Positions 10,056 through 20,528 are shown, counted from the first letter of the stretch. The stretch is DNA of 64,000 nt from Pseudomonas floridensis (GCF_002087235.1 NZ_MUIO01000002.1:209721-273720); one strand, 5' to 3'. Made by a program: numbers and translations. Notes: generated from the sequence alone by a model not told the origin.

Positions 10056-10496
10056 ATGAAAACCGTCGCCCAGTTATTGAAATTGAAAGCCGAACAGAAC
10101 CAGCAAGTACACACTATAGGCCCGGATCAGATGGTGCTCGACGCACTCAGGCTGATGGCCGAAAAAAACATTGGTGCCTTGCCGGTGGTCGAGAATGGCG
10201 TGGTGGTCGGGGTCGTCAGCGAACGAGACTATGCGCGCAAGATGGTCTTGATGGGACGCTCGTCGGTCGGCACTCCGGTCAGCGCGATCATGAGCAGCAA
10301 GGTGATTACCGTCAATCCGCAGCAGACCGTCGAAGCGTGCATGGGAATAATGACCGACAGCCACTTGCGCCATCTGCCGGTCGTGGAAAATGGCGAGCTG
10401 CTGGGCCTGCTGTCCATCGGTGACCTGGTCAAAGAGGCCATCAACGAACAGGCCAGCCTGATCCAGCAGCTGGAGCAGTACATACGCGGCGAGTGA
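10056..10496 (+). CDS. Tandem CBS domain protein
   Basis: 146 residues from the ATG at 10056, preceded by GGAGA. Two CBS domains fill it (about 10-65 and 75-135), with the repeated pattern of predicted adenosine-ligand loops NIGALPVVENGVVVGVVSERD and HLRHLPVVENGELLGLLSIGD. There is no catalytic or transport domain. Stand-alone CBS pairs bind adenine nucleotides or similar ligands and tune a partner; the partner here is not evident from neighbours. Confidence 0.9.
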   Translation: MKTVAQLLKLKAEQNQQVHTIGPDQMVLDALRLMAEKNIGALPVVENGVVVGVVSERDYARKMVLMGRSSVGTPVSAIMSSKVITVNPQQTVEACMGIMTDSHLRHLPVVENGELLGLLSIGDLVKEAINEQASLIQQLEQYIRGE

Positions 10497-10526
10497 CTGC
10501 CACGTCTGCGCGCCATACTTGCGTGA

Positions 10527-11060
10527 TCAGTCGTCCAGCGTCTTGCCCGCCGGTGCCGCCTTACCGGGCTTGGCGGCCTTTTCGGCAGGTGCCGGCCTGG
10601 CCTCAGGCTCAGGTGGCGCAACGGCCGCTTCCTGTTCACGCATCGGCATCTGGTCGATGGTGGCGAAAATCTCCTTGGGATCGACTGCCCCGGATTTCTC
10701 GATCTTCTTCTCGCCGTCCTTGCCCACCAGAATGACTTTGGTCTGCGCACCGGCGCCCAGTTTCAGCTCACGAATCAGGGCCATGGTCGACTGTGCGTCC
10801 ATCGTTTTGCCGTTGCGCTCACCAATAGTGTTGACCACGGTGAACAGCACCATGTTGCGCTGCGCGAACGCTTCACGGTTGGCGGGTTCGTCCAAGGCCT
10901 TCTTGATACTGACGAGCGTCGGGTCGACCGTGCTGGGAGCGATGATGATCAAGGGACGCGTCTTGCCGCGCTCCTGCGCCAGCGGGCTGTCGCCGTCGGC
11001 GGCCAGGGCCGTGCCGGCAGCGACAAGCAGAGTGGCGAGGGTCAGGGACCGGATTAGCAT
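10527..11060 (-). CDS. DUF4174 domain secreted protein
   Basis: 177 residues with an N-terminal signal peptide (hydrophobic LATLLVAAGTALA, cleavage likely after ALA). The body (about 30-135) is a DUF4174 domain with thioredoxin-fold-like patterning (RPLIIIAPS, VILVGKDGEKK) but without a CxxC active site. The C-terminal 40 residues are a Pro/Ala/Lys-rich tail, probably disordered. A periplasmic or cell-surface location is expected. The role of the family is unknown. Confidence 0.8.
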   Translation of the reverse strand: MLIRSLTLATLLVAAGTALAADGDSPLAQERGKTRPLIIIAPSTVDPTLVSIKKALDEPANREAFAQRNMVLFTVVNTIGERNGKTMDAQSTMALIRELKLGAGAQTKVILVGKDGEKKIEKSGAVDPKEIFATIDQMPMREQEAAVAPPEPEARPAPAEKAAKPGKAAPAGKTLDD

Positions 11061-11195
11061 GGTGGGCTCCTTTCAAATCCATTGGGGTAGCCATTGCGTC
11101 GACACACGCAATGCCCCCCTGTTCTACCGCATATCGGTCATCACGGTATAGTCCAGGATCGCGTCGCCCCGTAAACCCGGCCCTGCGACCTGCGC

Positions 11196-12398
11196 TCAGG
11201 CCAACCGATCGAGCTGCTGGCCAGACGCGCTGTCGAGGGTCTCGACGAGGCCCTGCACGATCATCTCGACCTCCGCAGCGTTCAGCACCAGAGGCGGCAA
11301 CAGACGAATGACCTTGCCGCGGGTCACGTTGATCAGCAAGCCATGTTCCAGCGCGGCCAGCCTGGTCAGCTCGGGAATGGCCTGTTGCAATTCGACACCT
11401 ATCATCAGCCCACGCCCGCGAACCTCCAGCACGTCAGGCCGGCCTTGCAACGCGTCCTGCAGCCGCTCAAGCAGCAGCGCCCCCTGCGCCCGGGCATTCT
11501 CCACCAGCCCTTGCTTCTCAATGATATCGATCACGGTGCACCCTGCGCGACAGGCCAGCGGATTACCGCCAAAGGTGCTGCCATGACTGCCCGGCGTAAA
11601 CAGTTTCGCCGCTTTGCCCCGCGCTACACAGGCGCCGATCGGCACGCCATTGCCCAGCCCCTTTGCCAGCGTGATCACATCCGGCACGATGCCTTCGTGC
11701 TGAAACCCGAACCATTCGCCAGTACGGCCCATACCCGTCTGGATTTCGTCGAGCATCAGCAACCAGTCGCGCCGGGTGCAACGCTCGCGCAAGGCAGTGA
11801 AGTAGCCGGCCGGTGCGACGCGAACGCCGCCTTCGCCTTGAATCGGCTCGACCAGCACGGCGGCTATCCGGTGGCCATGGGTGATACACACCTTGTCGAA
11901 CGCGGCCAGATCACCAAACGGCACCTTTATGAACTCCCCCGGCAAGGCGCCGTATCCCAGGCGCACCGCCGGCCCATCGCTGGCGCACAGGGTGCCCAGC
12001 GTGCGCCCGTGAAAGGCGTTCTCCATCACCACCACCAGCGGTTTTTCAATGTACTTATGCCAACCGTGCAACCGCGCCAGCTTGAGCGCGGTTTCGTTGG
12101 CCTCAGCGCCGGAGTTGTTGAAAAACACCCGATCCAGCCCGGATAACATGGTCAGCTTGAGCGCCAGCCGCTGCTGCCAATCGATGCTGTAAAGATTGGA
12201 GGTGTGCAGCAACAACCCGGCCTGCTCGCGTATGGCAGCCACCAGCGCTGGATGAGAGTGACCGACATTGGTCACCGCCACGCCCGCGACCGCGTCGAAG
12301 TACTCGCGCCCCTCCTTGTCCCACAGACGAGTGCCCAGGCCGTGGGTGAAGCTCAGCGCAAGCGGTTGGTAAGTGTTCATCAGGCAGGCGGTGGTCAT
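11196..12398 (-). CDS. argD: Acetylornithine/aspartate aminotransferase family (class III PLP enzyme)
   Basis: 400 residues. The PLP lysine sits in [15 protein letters not shown], with [11 protein letters not shown] upstream and [15 protein letters not shown] for substrate and cofactor binding. The start at 12398 is chosen for GGAG nine bases upstream; an in-frame ATG at 12413 would place that GGAG inside the gene. The N-terminus [17 protein letters not shown] is characteristic of the Pseudomonas ArgD-type enzyme that is additional to AruC, so arginine biosynthesis or a paralogous omega-amino acid role is likely. It is divergent from a LysR gene that may regulate it (inference). Confidence 0.85.
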   Translation of the reverse strand: MTTACLMNTYQPLALSFTHGLGTRLWDKEGREYFDAVAGVAVTNVGHSHPALVAAIREQAGLLLHTSNLYSIDWQQRLALKLTMLSGLDRVFFNNSGAEANETALKLARLHGWHKYIEKPLVVVMENAFHGRTLGTLCASDGPAVRLGYGALPGEFIKVPFGDLAAFDKVCITHGHRIAAVLVEPIQGEGGVRVAPAGYFTALRERCTRRDWLLMLDEIQTGMGRTGEWFGFQHEGIVPDVITLAKGLGNGVPIGACVARGKAAKLFTPGSHGSTFGGNPLACRAGCTVIDIIEKQGLVENARAQGALLLERLQDALQGRPDVLEVRGRGLMIGVELQQAIPELTRLAALEHGLLINVTRGKVIRLLPPLVLNAAEVEMIVQGLVETLDSASGQQLDRLA

Positions 12399-12503
12399 GA
12401 TGTGAAGCTCCATGGGTGCATAACGTGTCTTTTGCAGTATCGTTAGCCACTAGAGCTGGATAAACGGCGAAATACTTCAATCATTTTAAAGTCAGGCTTG
12501 ATA

Positions 12504-13409
12504 ATGGATCTGTTTCAGGCAATGAAGGTGTATGTGAAGGTGGTCGAGACAGGCAGTCTGACGGCGGCCGCGCAAGCCTGCTCGATGTCCACGACCATGG
12601 TCGGTAATCATTTGCGCGCACTGGAACAGCGCCTGGGGGTCAGCCTGCTGAGACGCACGACCCGCCGCCAGCATCTGACCGAATTCGGAACGGCGTACTA
12701 CGAGCGCTGCCTTGAAGTGCTTGGGCTGGTGGCGCAATCCGAACAGCTCGCCGAGCAGGCGCAGGACGAACCCGCCGGTACGCTGCGGATCACCGCCCCT
12801 CTTACCTTCGGCTCGGAGAGCCTGGCGCCGGCCATTTGCGAGTTTTCCCGACGCTTCCCGCAGGTCCGGCTGGACGTGGTGCTGTCCAATCAGCGGCTTG
12901 ACCTGATCGATAACGGCTTCGACATCGCAATCCGGTTGGGTGCCCTTCCCGAGTCATCGCCTTTGATTGCCAGACCGTTGCAGGACTACACACTGACCAT
13001 CTGCGCATCGCCCGAGTACCTGGCGCGCCACGGCACACCTGCCCGTCCCGATGATTTGCGTGTGCACAATTGCCTGGCGTTCGCTTACCCGGCGGGCGAC
13101 GAATGGCGCGATGCGGGCAAACGCTGGCGGATGACCGGCCCCGAAGGCGAAGTGCTGGTGGACGTGAACGGTTCAATGGTGATCAATACATCGTCAGGCC
13201 TGTGCCAGGCTGCGCGTGCGGGAATGGGGATTGTGATGCTGCCCGATGCGCTGGTGCAGCGCGATCTGCTAGACGGCCAACTGGTCGCGCTGCTTACGGA
13301 CTATCAACTGCCCAGACGCCCGATGAATCTGTTGTACGTCCAGGATCGTTACCGGCTGCCGAAACTGCGCAGCTTTGTCGACTATGCGATGCAGCTCTGG
13401 GGACGCTGA
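12504..13409 (+). CDS. LysR family transcriptional regulator
   Basis: About 301 residues. The N-terminal winged HTH (residues 3-62, MKVYVKVVETGSLTAAAQA then RTTRRQHLTEFG) is followed by an effector-binding domain of CrgA/AaeR-like type (about 88-295). The start is ATG 12504; a TTG six bases upstream is in frame. It is divergent from the ArgD-type aminotransferase with 105 bases between starts, the usual arrangement for a LysR regulator and its target, but the effector is unknown. Confidence 0.9.
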   Translation: MDLFQAMKVYVKVVETGSLTAAAQACSMSTTMVGNHLRALEQRLGVSLLRRTTRRQHLTEFGTAYYERCLEVLGLVAQSEQLAEQAQDEPAGTLRITAPLTFGSESLAPAICEFSRRFPQVRLDVVLSNQRLDLIDNGFDIAIRLGALPESSPLIARPLQDYTLTICASPEYLARHGTPARPDDLRVHNCLAFAYPAGDEWRDAGKRWRMTGPEGEVLVDVNGSMVINTSSGLCQAARAGMGIVMLPDALVQRDLLDGQLVALLTDYQLPRRPMNLLYVQDRYRLPKLRSFVDYAMQLWGR

Positions 13410-13438
13410 TCCGGCACGTGCATTGCGCACGTGCCGGA
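13410..13438. terminator. Perfect 12-bp stem hairpin between convergent genes
   Basis: TCCGGCACGTGC and its exact complement enclose a 5-base loop (ATTGC). It starts directly after the lysR stop and lies 31 bases from the chemoreceptor stop. There is no T tract on either strand, so it may be an mRNA 3' stabilising hairpin or a REP-like unit as well as a terminator. Confidence 0.5.
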
Positions 13439-13469
13439 GGTCGGGTGGCTACGATGAATCAGCCGGGCA

Positions 13470-15374
13470 TCAGACCTTGAAACGATTCACCAGCCCTTGC
13501 AGGTGAACACCCAGGCGCGCCAGCTCGACGCTCGACGATGCGGTCTCTTCACTGGCCGACGCGGTTTGCTCGGAGATGTCCCGCACTTTCATGACGCTGC
13601 GGTTGATCTCCTCGGCTACAACGCTCTGCTGCTCGGCAGCGGCGGCGATCTGGTGGTTCATCGTCTCGATGGTCGAGATCGACAAGGTGATGTTATTGAT
13701 CGACTGGCCGGCGTTGCGGGTGAGTTCGACACTGTTCTCGGTCAATGTGCGACTGCTTTCCAGAATGGTCGCAACCTGCGCCGTGCGGCTATGCAATCCG
13801 CCGATGAGCGAGGCAATTTCTTCGGTCGACGTCTGGGTGCGCTGCGCCAGGCTGCGCACCTCGTCGGCGACCACCGCGAACCCACGACCGGCCTCCCCGG
13901 CACGTGCCGCTTCGATCGCCGCGTTGAGGGCCAGCAGATTGGTCTGCTCGGCAACCGCCTTGATCACGTCCAGCACGCCACCAATCTTGTTGCTCTCGTT
14001 TTTCAACTCGTCCATGGCGGATTTGGAATGCTCGACTTCGCTGGCAAGGCTTTCGATCTGACTGATCGCCTTGGCGACCACCCCATCCCCTTCCCGTGCT
14101 TCTTTCGAGGCGTTGACTGCTGCGTGCGAGGCCTGCTCGGCATTTTTGGCCACGTCGTTCACAGTCGTGGACATTTCATGCATCGCCGTGGCGACTTGAT
14201 CGGTTTCGCTTTTCTGGCTGTTCACCCCGGCGCTGGTCTGCTCGGTCACGGCGGACAACTGCTCGGCCGCACTGGCGATTTGCGTGACACCGTCGCTGAG
14301 ACCGCCAATCAGATCGCGCAGGTTGCCTGTCATGCGTTGCATGCTGCCTTGCAACAGACCCAGTTCGTCCTTGCGGGTGACGACCTGGTCGTTGGTCAGA
14401 TCGCCATCCGCAACCTGCTCGGCCAGTTTCAGGGTTTCGAGCAATGGGCCGACAATCAGACGGGTAATGATCCATGCCGCCAGCACACTGACAACCAGTG
14501 CCGAGACCAGCCAGAGAATGAGCAACGACCTGGCCTGGTCCATGTCTTCCATTCTCAGGGTGACCTGATTTCTGGAAAGCTGATCCGCCGACGCCAGCAG
14601 GATCTCGATGTTTTTGGACACACCGGCCTGGGCATCGTCGATTCGGAACTGGGCACTGGCAAACTGGCCTATCGCATTCTGGTACGCCGCCATGGCGTCC
14701 TGAAGGTGTTTGACGGTGTCGGCCTGACTGCTGAAGCCCGATAGATTTTTCATGAACTCCGTCGCAGACTTGATCGAGCTTTCGGCAACCACTTTGCTAT
14801 CGGCTTTCAGCGAAAACGTATAGCCGCGAACATCGAAACGCATTTTCTGAAACATCATCAACGCCTGCGCCGATGTTTCCCGCAACGGTTCAGAACCTTC
14901 ACTGGAGTTGGCGAATACTTGCAACTTTTGCAAGTCCTCCGCCGCGGCGTCGGCGTGTCGACCGAAGACAGCGCGAGTGGCCTCGCGGGCATCAGTGGCC
15001 TGCATCAAGTTATCGTAATGGATCCGGTAGTCTTTCATCGCCGCCAGCGAGGCATCGATCAACGGCACGTTAACGTCGGACGTAAATACGGTCGCCGCAT
15101 AACGCACGTGATTGTTGAGGTTGTCGTACGCTTTGAGCCAGTTGCTCGCCCGCTCGGCATCGTAATTGATGCTGAACGATAGACGCGCGATGCGCATGTC
15201 ACGCGTCAACGTGCTCAGCTTGCCAATGTCGGCGGTTCGCTCGCTCCGTTCGCTCAACGACACGATACCCGACCATCCGGTCCAGGCAATCAGTACCGTC
15301 AACAGGATAACCAGCGTAAACCCCAGAACGAGCTTGGACCTGACGCTTATATTGCCCAGAATAGTTTTAAACAT
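13470..15374 (-). CDS. Methyl-accepting chemotaxis protein with helical periplasmic sensor
   Basis: 634 residues: transmembrane helix 1 (about 13-34), an all-helical periplasmic region of about 245 residues, transmembrane helix 2 (about 282-305, [19 protein letters not shown]), HAMP (about 306-360) and the cytoplasmic signalling domain with the conserved hairpin tip [18 protein letters not shown]. The sensor length and helicity fit the HBM type found in McpS-like receptors for TCA-cycle acids, but I assign this only tentatively. There is no C-terminal CheR/CheB-tethering pentapeptide. It should signal through CheA/CheW to the flagellar motor. Confidence 0.9.
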   Translation of the reverse strand: MFKTILGNISVRSKLVLGFTLVILLTVLIAWTGWSGIVSLSERSERTADIGKLSTLTRDMRIARLSFSINYDAERASNWLKAYDNLNNHVRYAATVFTSDVNVPLIDASLAAMKDYRIHYDNLMQATDAREATRAVFGRHADAAAEDLQKLQVFANSSEGSEPLRETSAQALMMFQKMRFDVRGYTFSLKADSKVVAESSIKSATEFMKNLSGFSSQADTVKHLQDAMAAYQNAIGQFASAQFRIDDAQAGVSKNIEILLASADQLSRNQVTLRMEDMDQARSLLILWLVSALVVSVLAAWIITRLIVGPLLETLKLAEQVADGDLTNDQVVTRKDELGLLQGSMQRMTGNLRDLIGGLSDGVTQIASAAEQLSAVTEQTSAGVNSQKSETDQVATAMHEMSTTVNDVAKNAEQASHAAVNASKEAREGDGVVAKAISQIESLASEVEHSKSAMDELKNESNKIGGVLDVIKAVAEQTNLLALNAAIEAARAGEAGRGFAVVADEVRSLAQRTQTSTEEIASLIGGLHSRTAQVATILESSRTLTENSVELTRNAGQSINNITLSISTIETMNHQIAAAAEQQSVVAEEINRSVMKVRDISEQTASASEETASSSVELARLGVHLQGLVNRFKV

Positions 15375-15784
15375 ATAACACTCTTGATAAATGTTTGAAT
15401 TTAATGTAGCCGTTCGCTCCCTGCCGTGACGTCAACATTAAGATTTCGGCATTGAAACTTTAAACTTTACAATTAGAGCAAACATTCTTTTAGTTAAAAA
15501 ACCGCAAGACTTCATGACAAAGATTAAATTCAAATTATTTAATAAGGGTCATAGCCTTTAATAAAAACACCTGACAGCGACCACTCAAAAACACTTTACC
15601 AGCATATAACCACATTCATATGAATGCAGCGTGATAGTTGTCCGAAGTCTGACATCAACAACGTAGTTGTCTTTTTACTCGACACACCGCAAGGGCTGCA
15701 GTTGAAAACTGCATGTTCGTGTCTGACCGATGTGCGATGATTCGTGCCACTACGGTATCGAGCCAGTCTTTCGGAGAAGCAAAA
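15375..15784. other. AT-rich intergenic region with three short perfect palindromes
   Basis: 410 bases without a supported gene, noticeably AT-rich at 15390-15600 relative to its neighbours. It holds the divergent promoters of the chemoreceptor and the GAF gene. Perfect inverted repeats occur at 15613-15626 (CATTCATATGAATG), 15658-15670 (ACAAC/GTTGT with 3-base spacer) and 15698-15712 (GCAGTT/AACTGC with 3-base spacer). No regulator can be named. Confidence 0.5.
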
Positions 15785-16297
15785 ATGGGGTGTGAGGTGA
15801 CGGTGTCTCGCGGGCTGTTGACCGCTGAAGAGCGATCGGCCATCGCGGAGATCGAGGCGACCACTAATGTGTTGAGGCTGGTCACCAGGCTGACCGGAAT
15901 GCGTTTTGCCGGTATCGCCAAATTTACCGAGGCAGAATGGGTGGCCTGCTCGGTCTACGATCCGAGCCATCTGGGCATGGAAGAAGGTGCAGCGTTCGAT
16001 CTGGAGCAAACGCTGTGCAACGAGTTTCGTACCAACTCGCAGGCGTTGTTCGTACCGCAGATCAGCCAGAACGGGAAATACGCAAACCTTGCGGTGGTCA
16101 AGCAATACGAAATCGAGAGCTATGCAGGTGTGCCGATCTTTCTTCCGGATGGTCGCCTGTACGGCGCATTGTGCGCGCTGGACTCGCGACTGACGCTGTT
16201 CGACGACCCTGATCTGGCCGAGACCCTCGGGCTGTTCGCCCGGCTGGTGGGGTGCATCTTCTTTTCCAACCTGACCGAGGGCGAATACCGCGCCTGA
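15785..16297 (+). CDS. Small stand-alone GAF domain protein
   Basis: 170 residues from the ATG at 15785, chosen because GGAGA precedes it by seven bases; the frame is open 72 bases further upstream without a ribosome site. A GAF domain covers about residues 20-160 (LRLVTRLTGMRFAGIAKF, then FDLEQTLCNEF, GVPIFLPDGRLYGALCALD). No HTH, kinase or output domain is present. Cytoplasmic ligand or redox sensor of unknown partner; it is convergent with the large oxidoreductase gene. Confidence 0.85.
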   Translation: MGCEVTVSRGLLTAEERSAIAEIEATTNVLRLVTRLTGMRFAGIAKFTEAEWVACSVYDPSHLGMEEGAAFDLEQTLCNEFRTNSQALFVPQISQNGKYANLAVVKQYEIESYAGVPIFLPDGRLYGALCALDSRLTLFDDPDLAETLGLFARLVGCIFFSNLTEGEYRA

Positions 16298-16358
16298 CCG
16301 ATGTCACCCATTGCGTGGCGCAGACGCAACGCTTGACATACAGATCAGGCTTTCGGGA

Positions 16359-19300
16359 TCAGGCAGCCACTTCGTACAGCTTCGGTGCGGCCACCTCGCC
16401 GCTTTTCAGGCTGCGGCGCAGTACATCGGCCTGCAGCGCTGCGGCGTTCATCGCACTTTCCTTGACGTACCCGTAACCGCGAATCCGCTCGGGCAGACGC
16501 GCCAGGCTCAACGCCGTATGGCGGTTGCCCGCCTGCAGGTGTTGCAGGATCAGCTCGATGTCACTGACGTAGCGCTCGATCAGTTCACGTTCCTGGCGAC
16601 GCTCCAGGCTGCGACCGAATGGATCGAATGCGGTGCCGCGCAGGAATTTGAATTTCGCCAGAACATCGAACGCACGCAACATCCACGGACCGAAGCTGCG
16701 CTTGCGCGGCTGCCCGGTGTGCGAGTCACGCTTGGCCAGCCAGGACGGTGCCAGATGAAACTCCAGGCGGTAGTCGCCCTCGAATTGCGCTTCCAGTTGC
16801 CGAGTGAAATCTCCATTGCTGTACAGCCGCGCCACTTCGTATTCGTCCTTGTAAGCGAGCAGTTTGAAGTAGTTGAACGCCACGGCTTCGGTCAACGTCG
16901 GTTGCTGACCCGGGAACAGGCGCACTTCGGCGTCGCGAACCTGTTGCACCAGCTTCAGGTAGCGACCGGCATACGCCGCGTTCTGGTACTGCGCCAGCGT
17001 TTCCATGTTGCTCTGAATGCGCTGATCCAGGGTCAGTTGTAAGGACTCGGCAGGCTGCTGTTTCGGGTTGACGAAGGCCTCGACTGCGGCGGGATCATGA
17101 GCGGTACGACGGCCCCAGAGAAAGGCCTGCTGGTTGAGGTTCACGGATACGCCGTTGAGCTCGATAGCCTTTTCGATGGCCTGTGAAGTCAACGGAATCA
17201 GCCCCAACTGGTACGCATAACCCAGCATGAACAGGTTGCTGGCGATGCTGTCGCCCATCAGCCGGGTGGCCAGTGAAGTCGCTTCGACAAAATGAGTCTT
17301 CTGCGCGCCCACGGCATCGATGATGGTCTGCTTCATCGCCTCGACCGGAAACACGGCGTCCGGGTTGCGAGTGAATTCGGCTGTAGGTGTCTGCTGGCTG
17401 TTGACCACCGCGTGAGAGATCGCGCTGTCGAGTTTTGCGATGGCATCCGGACCGGCCGCGACCAACAGATCGCAGCCCAGCAGCAGATGAGCTTCACCCG
17501 CGGCAATGCGCACTGCGAACAGATCCTGCTGGCGTGCAGCGATGCGGATGTGGCTGACCACAGGGCCGAACTTCTGCGCCAGACCGGCCTGATCGAGCAC
17601 GCTGCAGCCCTTGCCTTCCAGATTGGCGGCGTAACCGAGCATCGCGCCAACCGTGGTCACACCGGTCCCGCCGACGCCGGGCAGGAGAATATTGAACGGC
17701 CGCTCCAGCGACGGCAGGATCGGCTCCGGCAACGTGGCGAACGCTTCAACCTGTTTGGGCAGGACCGGTTTGCGCAGTGTGCCGCCGTGGACAGTGACGA
17801 AGCTCGGACAGAAGCCTTCCACGCAACTGAAGTCCTTGTTGCAGGCATTTTGATCGATCTCGCGCTTGCGGCCCTGAGCGGTTTCCTTGGGCAGCACAGA
17901 CAGACAGCCGGACTTGACGCCGCAATCGCCACAGCCCTCGCACACCGCCGTGTTGATCAAGGCACGTTTTTCCAGATCCGGCATCGTGCCGCGCTTGCGG
18001 CGACGGCGCTTCTCGGTGGCACAGGTCTGGTCGTAAATGATCACTGAAACGCCTTTGAACTCGCGAAGCTCGCGCTGCACGCTGTCCAGGTCCCGCCGAT
18101 GGTGGAAGGTGGTGATCGGCGCAAAGCCCTCTTTGCTGGGGTATTTGTCCGGCTCGTCCGATACCAGCGCAATACGTTGCACGCCTTCATTGAACACCTG
18201 ACGGCTCAATTGATCGACCCGCAACACGCCGTCGATTGGCTGGCCGCCGGTCATGGCCACGGCGTCGTTGTAGAGAATCTTGTAGGTGATATTGACCTTG
18301 GAAGCGACCGCAGCCCGCAGTGCCAGATGCCCGGAGTGAAAATAGGTGCCGTCGCCCAGGTTCTGGAATACATGGGGGGTTTCGGTAAACGGTGCCTGAC
18401 CGATCCAGGTCACGCCCTCGCCGCCCATCTGGGTAAAGGTATCGGTCGCCCGGTCCATCCAGATGGTCATGTAATGACAGCCGATACCCGCCAGCGCACG
18501 GCTGCCTTCCGGTACACGGGTGGAGGTATTGTGCGGACAGCCTGAACAGAAATGTGGCGTACGCTGGGTGTTGAGCAACGGCGCCTGAAGCGCCTTCTCT
18601 TTCTCGCTGAGAAACTGCAGGCGCGCTTCGATCTGCGGGCTGCTATAGAACGGCGCCAGCCGTTTGGCGATAACGCGGGCAAGCATCGCCGGTGTCAGCT
18701 CGCTCAGGTTCGGCAGCAGCGAGCGCCCCTGTTCGTCGAACTCGCCCACCACCACCGGACGGCGGTCCACGGGCCAGTTATACAACTGGCCGGTCAGTTG
18801 ATCCTCGATAACGCTACGTTTCTCTTCGACGACCAGAATTTCGTCCAGACCTTGCGCGAAGTCGTGCACCGAAACCGGCTCCAGCGGCCAGCTCATGCCC
18901 ACCTTCAGCACACGAATGCCAACCTGATCGCAAAGCTGCTCGTCGATGCCCAGCTCTTCGAGCGCCTGCCGCACATCCAGATAGGACTTGCCGGTCGTGA
19001 CGATACCCAGACGCGGCTGCGTCGAATCGATCACCACTTTGTTGAGCTGGTTGGCGCGGGCAAAGGCGCGGGCGGCGTAAATCTTGTAGGTATTGAGGCG
19101 CGCTTCCTGGGCCAGCGGCGGATCCGGCCAGCGAATGTGCAGCCCGCCTTCTGGCAGAACGAAGTCTTCGGGAACGTGTGTCTGCATGCGCAGTGGATCG
19201 ACTTCGACCACTGCGGAAGAATCGACGTTTTCAGCGATGGTTTTCATCGCCACCCAGCACCCGCTGTAGCGTGACAGCTCCCAGCCGATGATGCCGTAGT

Positions 19301-19841
19301 CGAGAATTTCCTGAACGTTGCTGGGGTTGAGCACTGGAATCATCGATGCGATGAACGCATGTTCGCTCTGATGCGCGATGGTTGACGACTTGCAGCCGTG
19401 ATCGTCACCCGCAAGGATCAGCACCCCACCGTTGGCTGCCACACCGGCCGAATTGCCGTGCTTGAACACATCGCCACAACGGTCGACACCCGGACCTTTA
19501 CCGTACCAGAGCGCAAACACGCCGTCATACTTGCCCTGCGGAAACAGATTGACCTGCTGACTGCCCCAGACAGCCGTCGCCGCAAGCTCTTCATTGATAC
19601 CGGGCTGAAAGTGAATGGCGTTCTGCTGGAGATACTCCTTGGCGTCCCACAGACTCTTGTCCAGATTACCCAGCGGCGATCCGCGATAGCCGGAAATGAA
19701 CCCGGCGGTATTCAATCCGCGTGCTTCATCACGCTGCTTATGCAGCATCGGCAGCCGGGTCAGGGCCTGCGTGCCGGTGAGGTACAGGTTACCGGTGGCG
19801 AGCCGGTACTTATCATCCAGACGAATATCAGCCAGGGACAT
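16359..19841 (-). CDS. Indolepyruvate ferredoxin oxidoreductase family protein (fused subunits)
   Basis: 1,160 residues; the start at 19841 has AGAGAGG seven bases upstream. The N-terminal part resembles the IorA-type thiamine-diphosphate-binding domains (HFCSGCPHN and the GCHYMT loop near 450-475). A cysteine-rich iron-sulfur segment CEGCGDCGVKSGC lies near 635, followed by the gamma/IorB-type domain beginning LLPGVGGTGVTTVGAMLGYA (about 715) and a C-terminal DUF6537-like region. Such single-chain enzymes oxidatively decarboxylate aryl- or branched-chain 2-oxo acids to acyl-CoA, reducing ferredoxin. The divergent Lrp-family gene is its likely regulator, which suits amino-acid catabolism. Confidence 0.9.
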   Translation of the reverse strand: MSLADIRLDDKYRLATGNLYLTGTQALTRLPMLHKQRDEARGLNTAGFISGYRGSPLGNLDKSLWDAKEYLQQNAIHFQPGINEELAATAVWGSQQVNLFPQGKYDGVFALWYGKGPGVDRCGDVFKHGNSAGVAANGGVLILAGDDHGCKSSTIAHQSEHAFIASMIPVLNPSNVQEILDYGIIGWELSRYSGCWVAMKTIAENVDSSAVVEVDPLRMQTHVPEDFVLPEGGLHIRWPDPPLAQEARLNTYKIYAARAFARANQLNKVVIDSTQPRLGIVTTGKSYLDVRQALEELGIDEQLCDQVGIRVLKVGMSWPLEPVSVHDFAQGLDEILVVEEKRSVIEDQLTGQLYNWPVDRRPVVVGEFDEQGRSLLPNLSELTPAMLARVIAKRLAPFYSSPQIEARLQFLSEKEKALQAPLLNTQRTPHFCSGCPHNTSTRVPEGSRALAGIGCHYMTIWMDRATDTFTQMGGEGVTWIGQAPFTETPHVFQNLGDGTYFHSGHLALRAAVASKVNITYKILYNDAVAMTGGQPIDGVLRVDQLSRQVFNEGVQRIALVSDEPDKYPSKEGFAPITTFHHRRDLDSVQRELREFKGVSVIIYDQTCATEKRRRRKRGTMPDLEKRALINTAVCEGCGDCGVKSGCLSVLPKETAQGRKREIDQNACNKDFSCVEGFCPSFVTVHGGTLRKPVLPKQVEAFATLPEPILPSLERPFNILLPGVGGTGVTTVGAMLGYAANLEGKGCSVLDQAGLAQKFGPVVSHIRIAARQQDLFAVRIAAGEAHLLLGCDLLVAAGPDAIAKLDSAISHAVVNSQQTPTAEFTRNPDAVFPVEAMKQTIIDAVGAQKTHFVEATSLATRLMGDSIASNLFMLGYAYQLGLIPLTSQAIEKAIELNGVSVNLNQQAFLWGRRTAHDPAAVEAFVNPKQQPAESLQLTLDQRIQSNMETLAQYQNAAYAGRYLKLVQQVRDAEVRLFPGQQPTLTEAVAFNYFKLLAYKDEYEVARLYSNGDFTRQLEAQFEGDYRLEFHLAPSWLAKRDSHTGQPRKRSFGPWMLRAFDVLAKFKFLRGTAFDPFGRSLERRQERELIERYVSDIELILQHLQAGNRHTALSLARLPERIRGYGYVKESAMNAAALQADVLRRSLKSGEVAAPKLYEVAA

Positions 19842-20029
19842 ACGGATACCTCTCTTGTTTTTATTCAGGCTTTCTCTAAGGAGTAAGGTCCATTTCGCCG
19901 GGGCGGTCCAGCCCGGCGGCCTTGCCATTAGACTGCCTGTAGAAAAGAGGCTTTTTCTTTCTAAATTGACAAATATCTGCTGATATTGAGCATGCCCTTT
20001 TCGAATAAAACAAAAAACAAGGTCAATTC

Positions 20030-20497
20030 ATGCAGCTTAAATTGAGCCCTATCGATCGCAAGATTCTTCGTCTGCTGCAGCACGATGCGGATCTGTCGGC
20101 GGCGGAAATCGCCGAGCGGGTCGAGCTGTCGCAATCGCCCTGCTGGCGTCGCATTCACCGGCTTCAGGAGGACGGCGTCATCGAACGCACCGTCGCCCTG
20201 CTCAGCGCGCAAAAGCTGGGCCTGAGCATGACCGTGTTCGTCGAGGTCAAGCTCTCCGGCCATGGCAGGCGTTATCTGGCGGAGTTCGAGGAAGCCATCA
20301 TCGGCCACCCTGAAGTGCTGGAGTGTTACACCATGGCTGGCGGCATGGACTTCATGCTCAAGGTCGTCGCTCAGGACATCGCCAGCTATGAGCGATTCCT
20401 GCGTGATCACCTGCTGCAGCTGCCCCATGTGCATGAGGCGCACTCCAACATCGCCATGAGCACGGTCAAGCGCACCACGGAGCTACCGCTGGACTGA
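20030..20497 (+). CDS. Lrp/AsnC family transcriptional regulator
   Basis: 155 residues with an N-terminal winged HTH (about 5-60, LSAAEIAERVELSQSPCWRR) and a C-terminal RAM ligand-binding domain (about 70-145, VFVEVKLSGHGRRYLAEFEE and ECYTMAGGMDFMLKVV). It is divergent from the 2-oxo-acid oxidoreductase, 188 bases between starts in an AT-rich spacer, so local control in response to an amino acid is the natural reading. A hairpin follows at 20529-20560. Confidence 0.92.
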   Translation: MQLKLSPIDRKILRLLQHDADLSAAEIAERVELSQSPCWRRIHRLQEDGVIERTVALLSAQKLGLSMTVFVEVKLSGHGRRYLAEFEEAIIGHPEVLECYTMAGGMDFMLKVVAQDIASYERFLRDHLLQLPHVHEAHSNIAMSTVKRTTELPLD

Positions 20498-20528
20498 GGG
20501 CAAAAATGGAGGGAATCAGGGCATGAGG

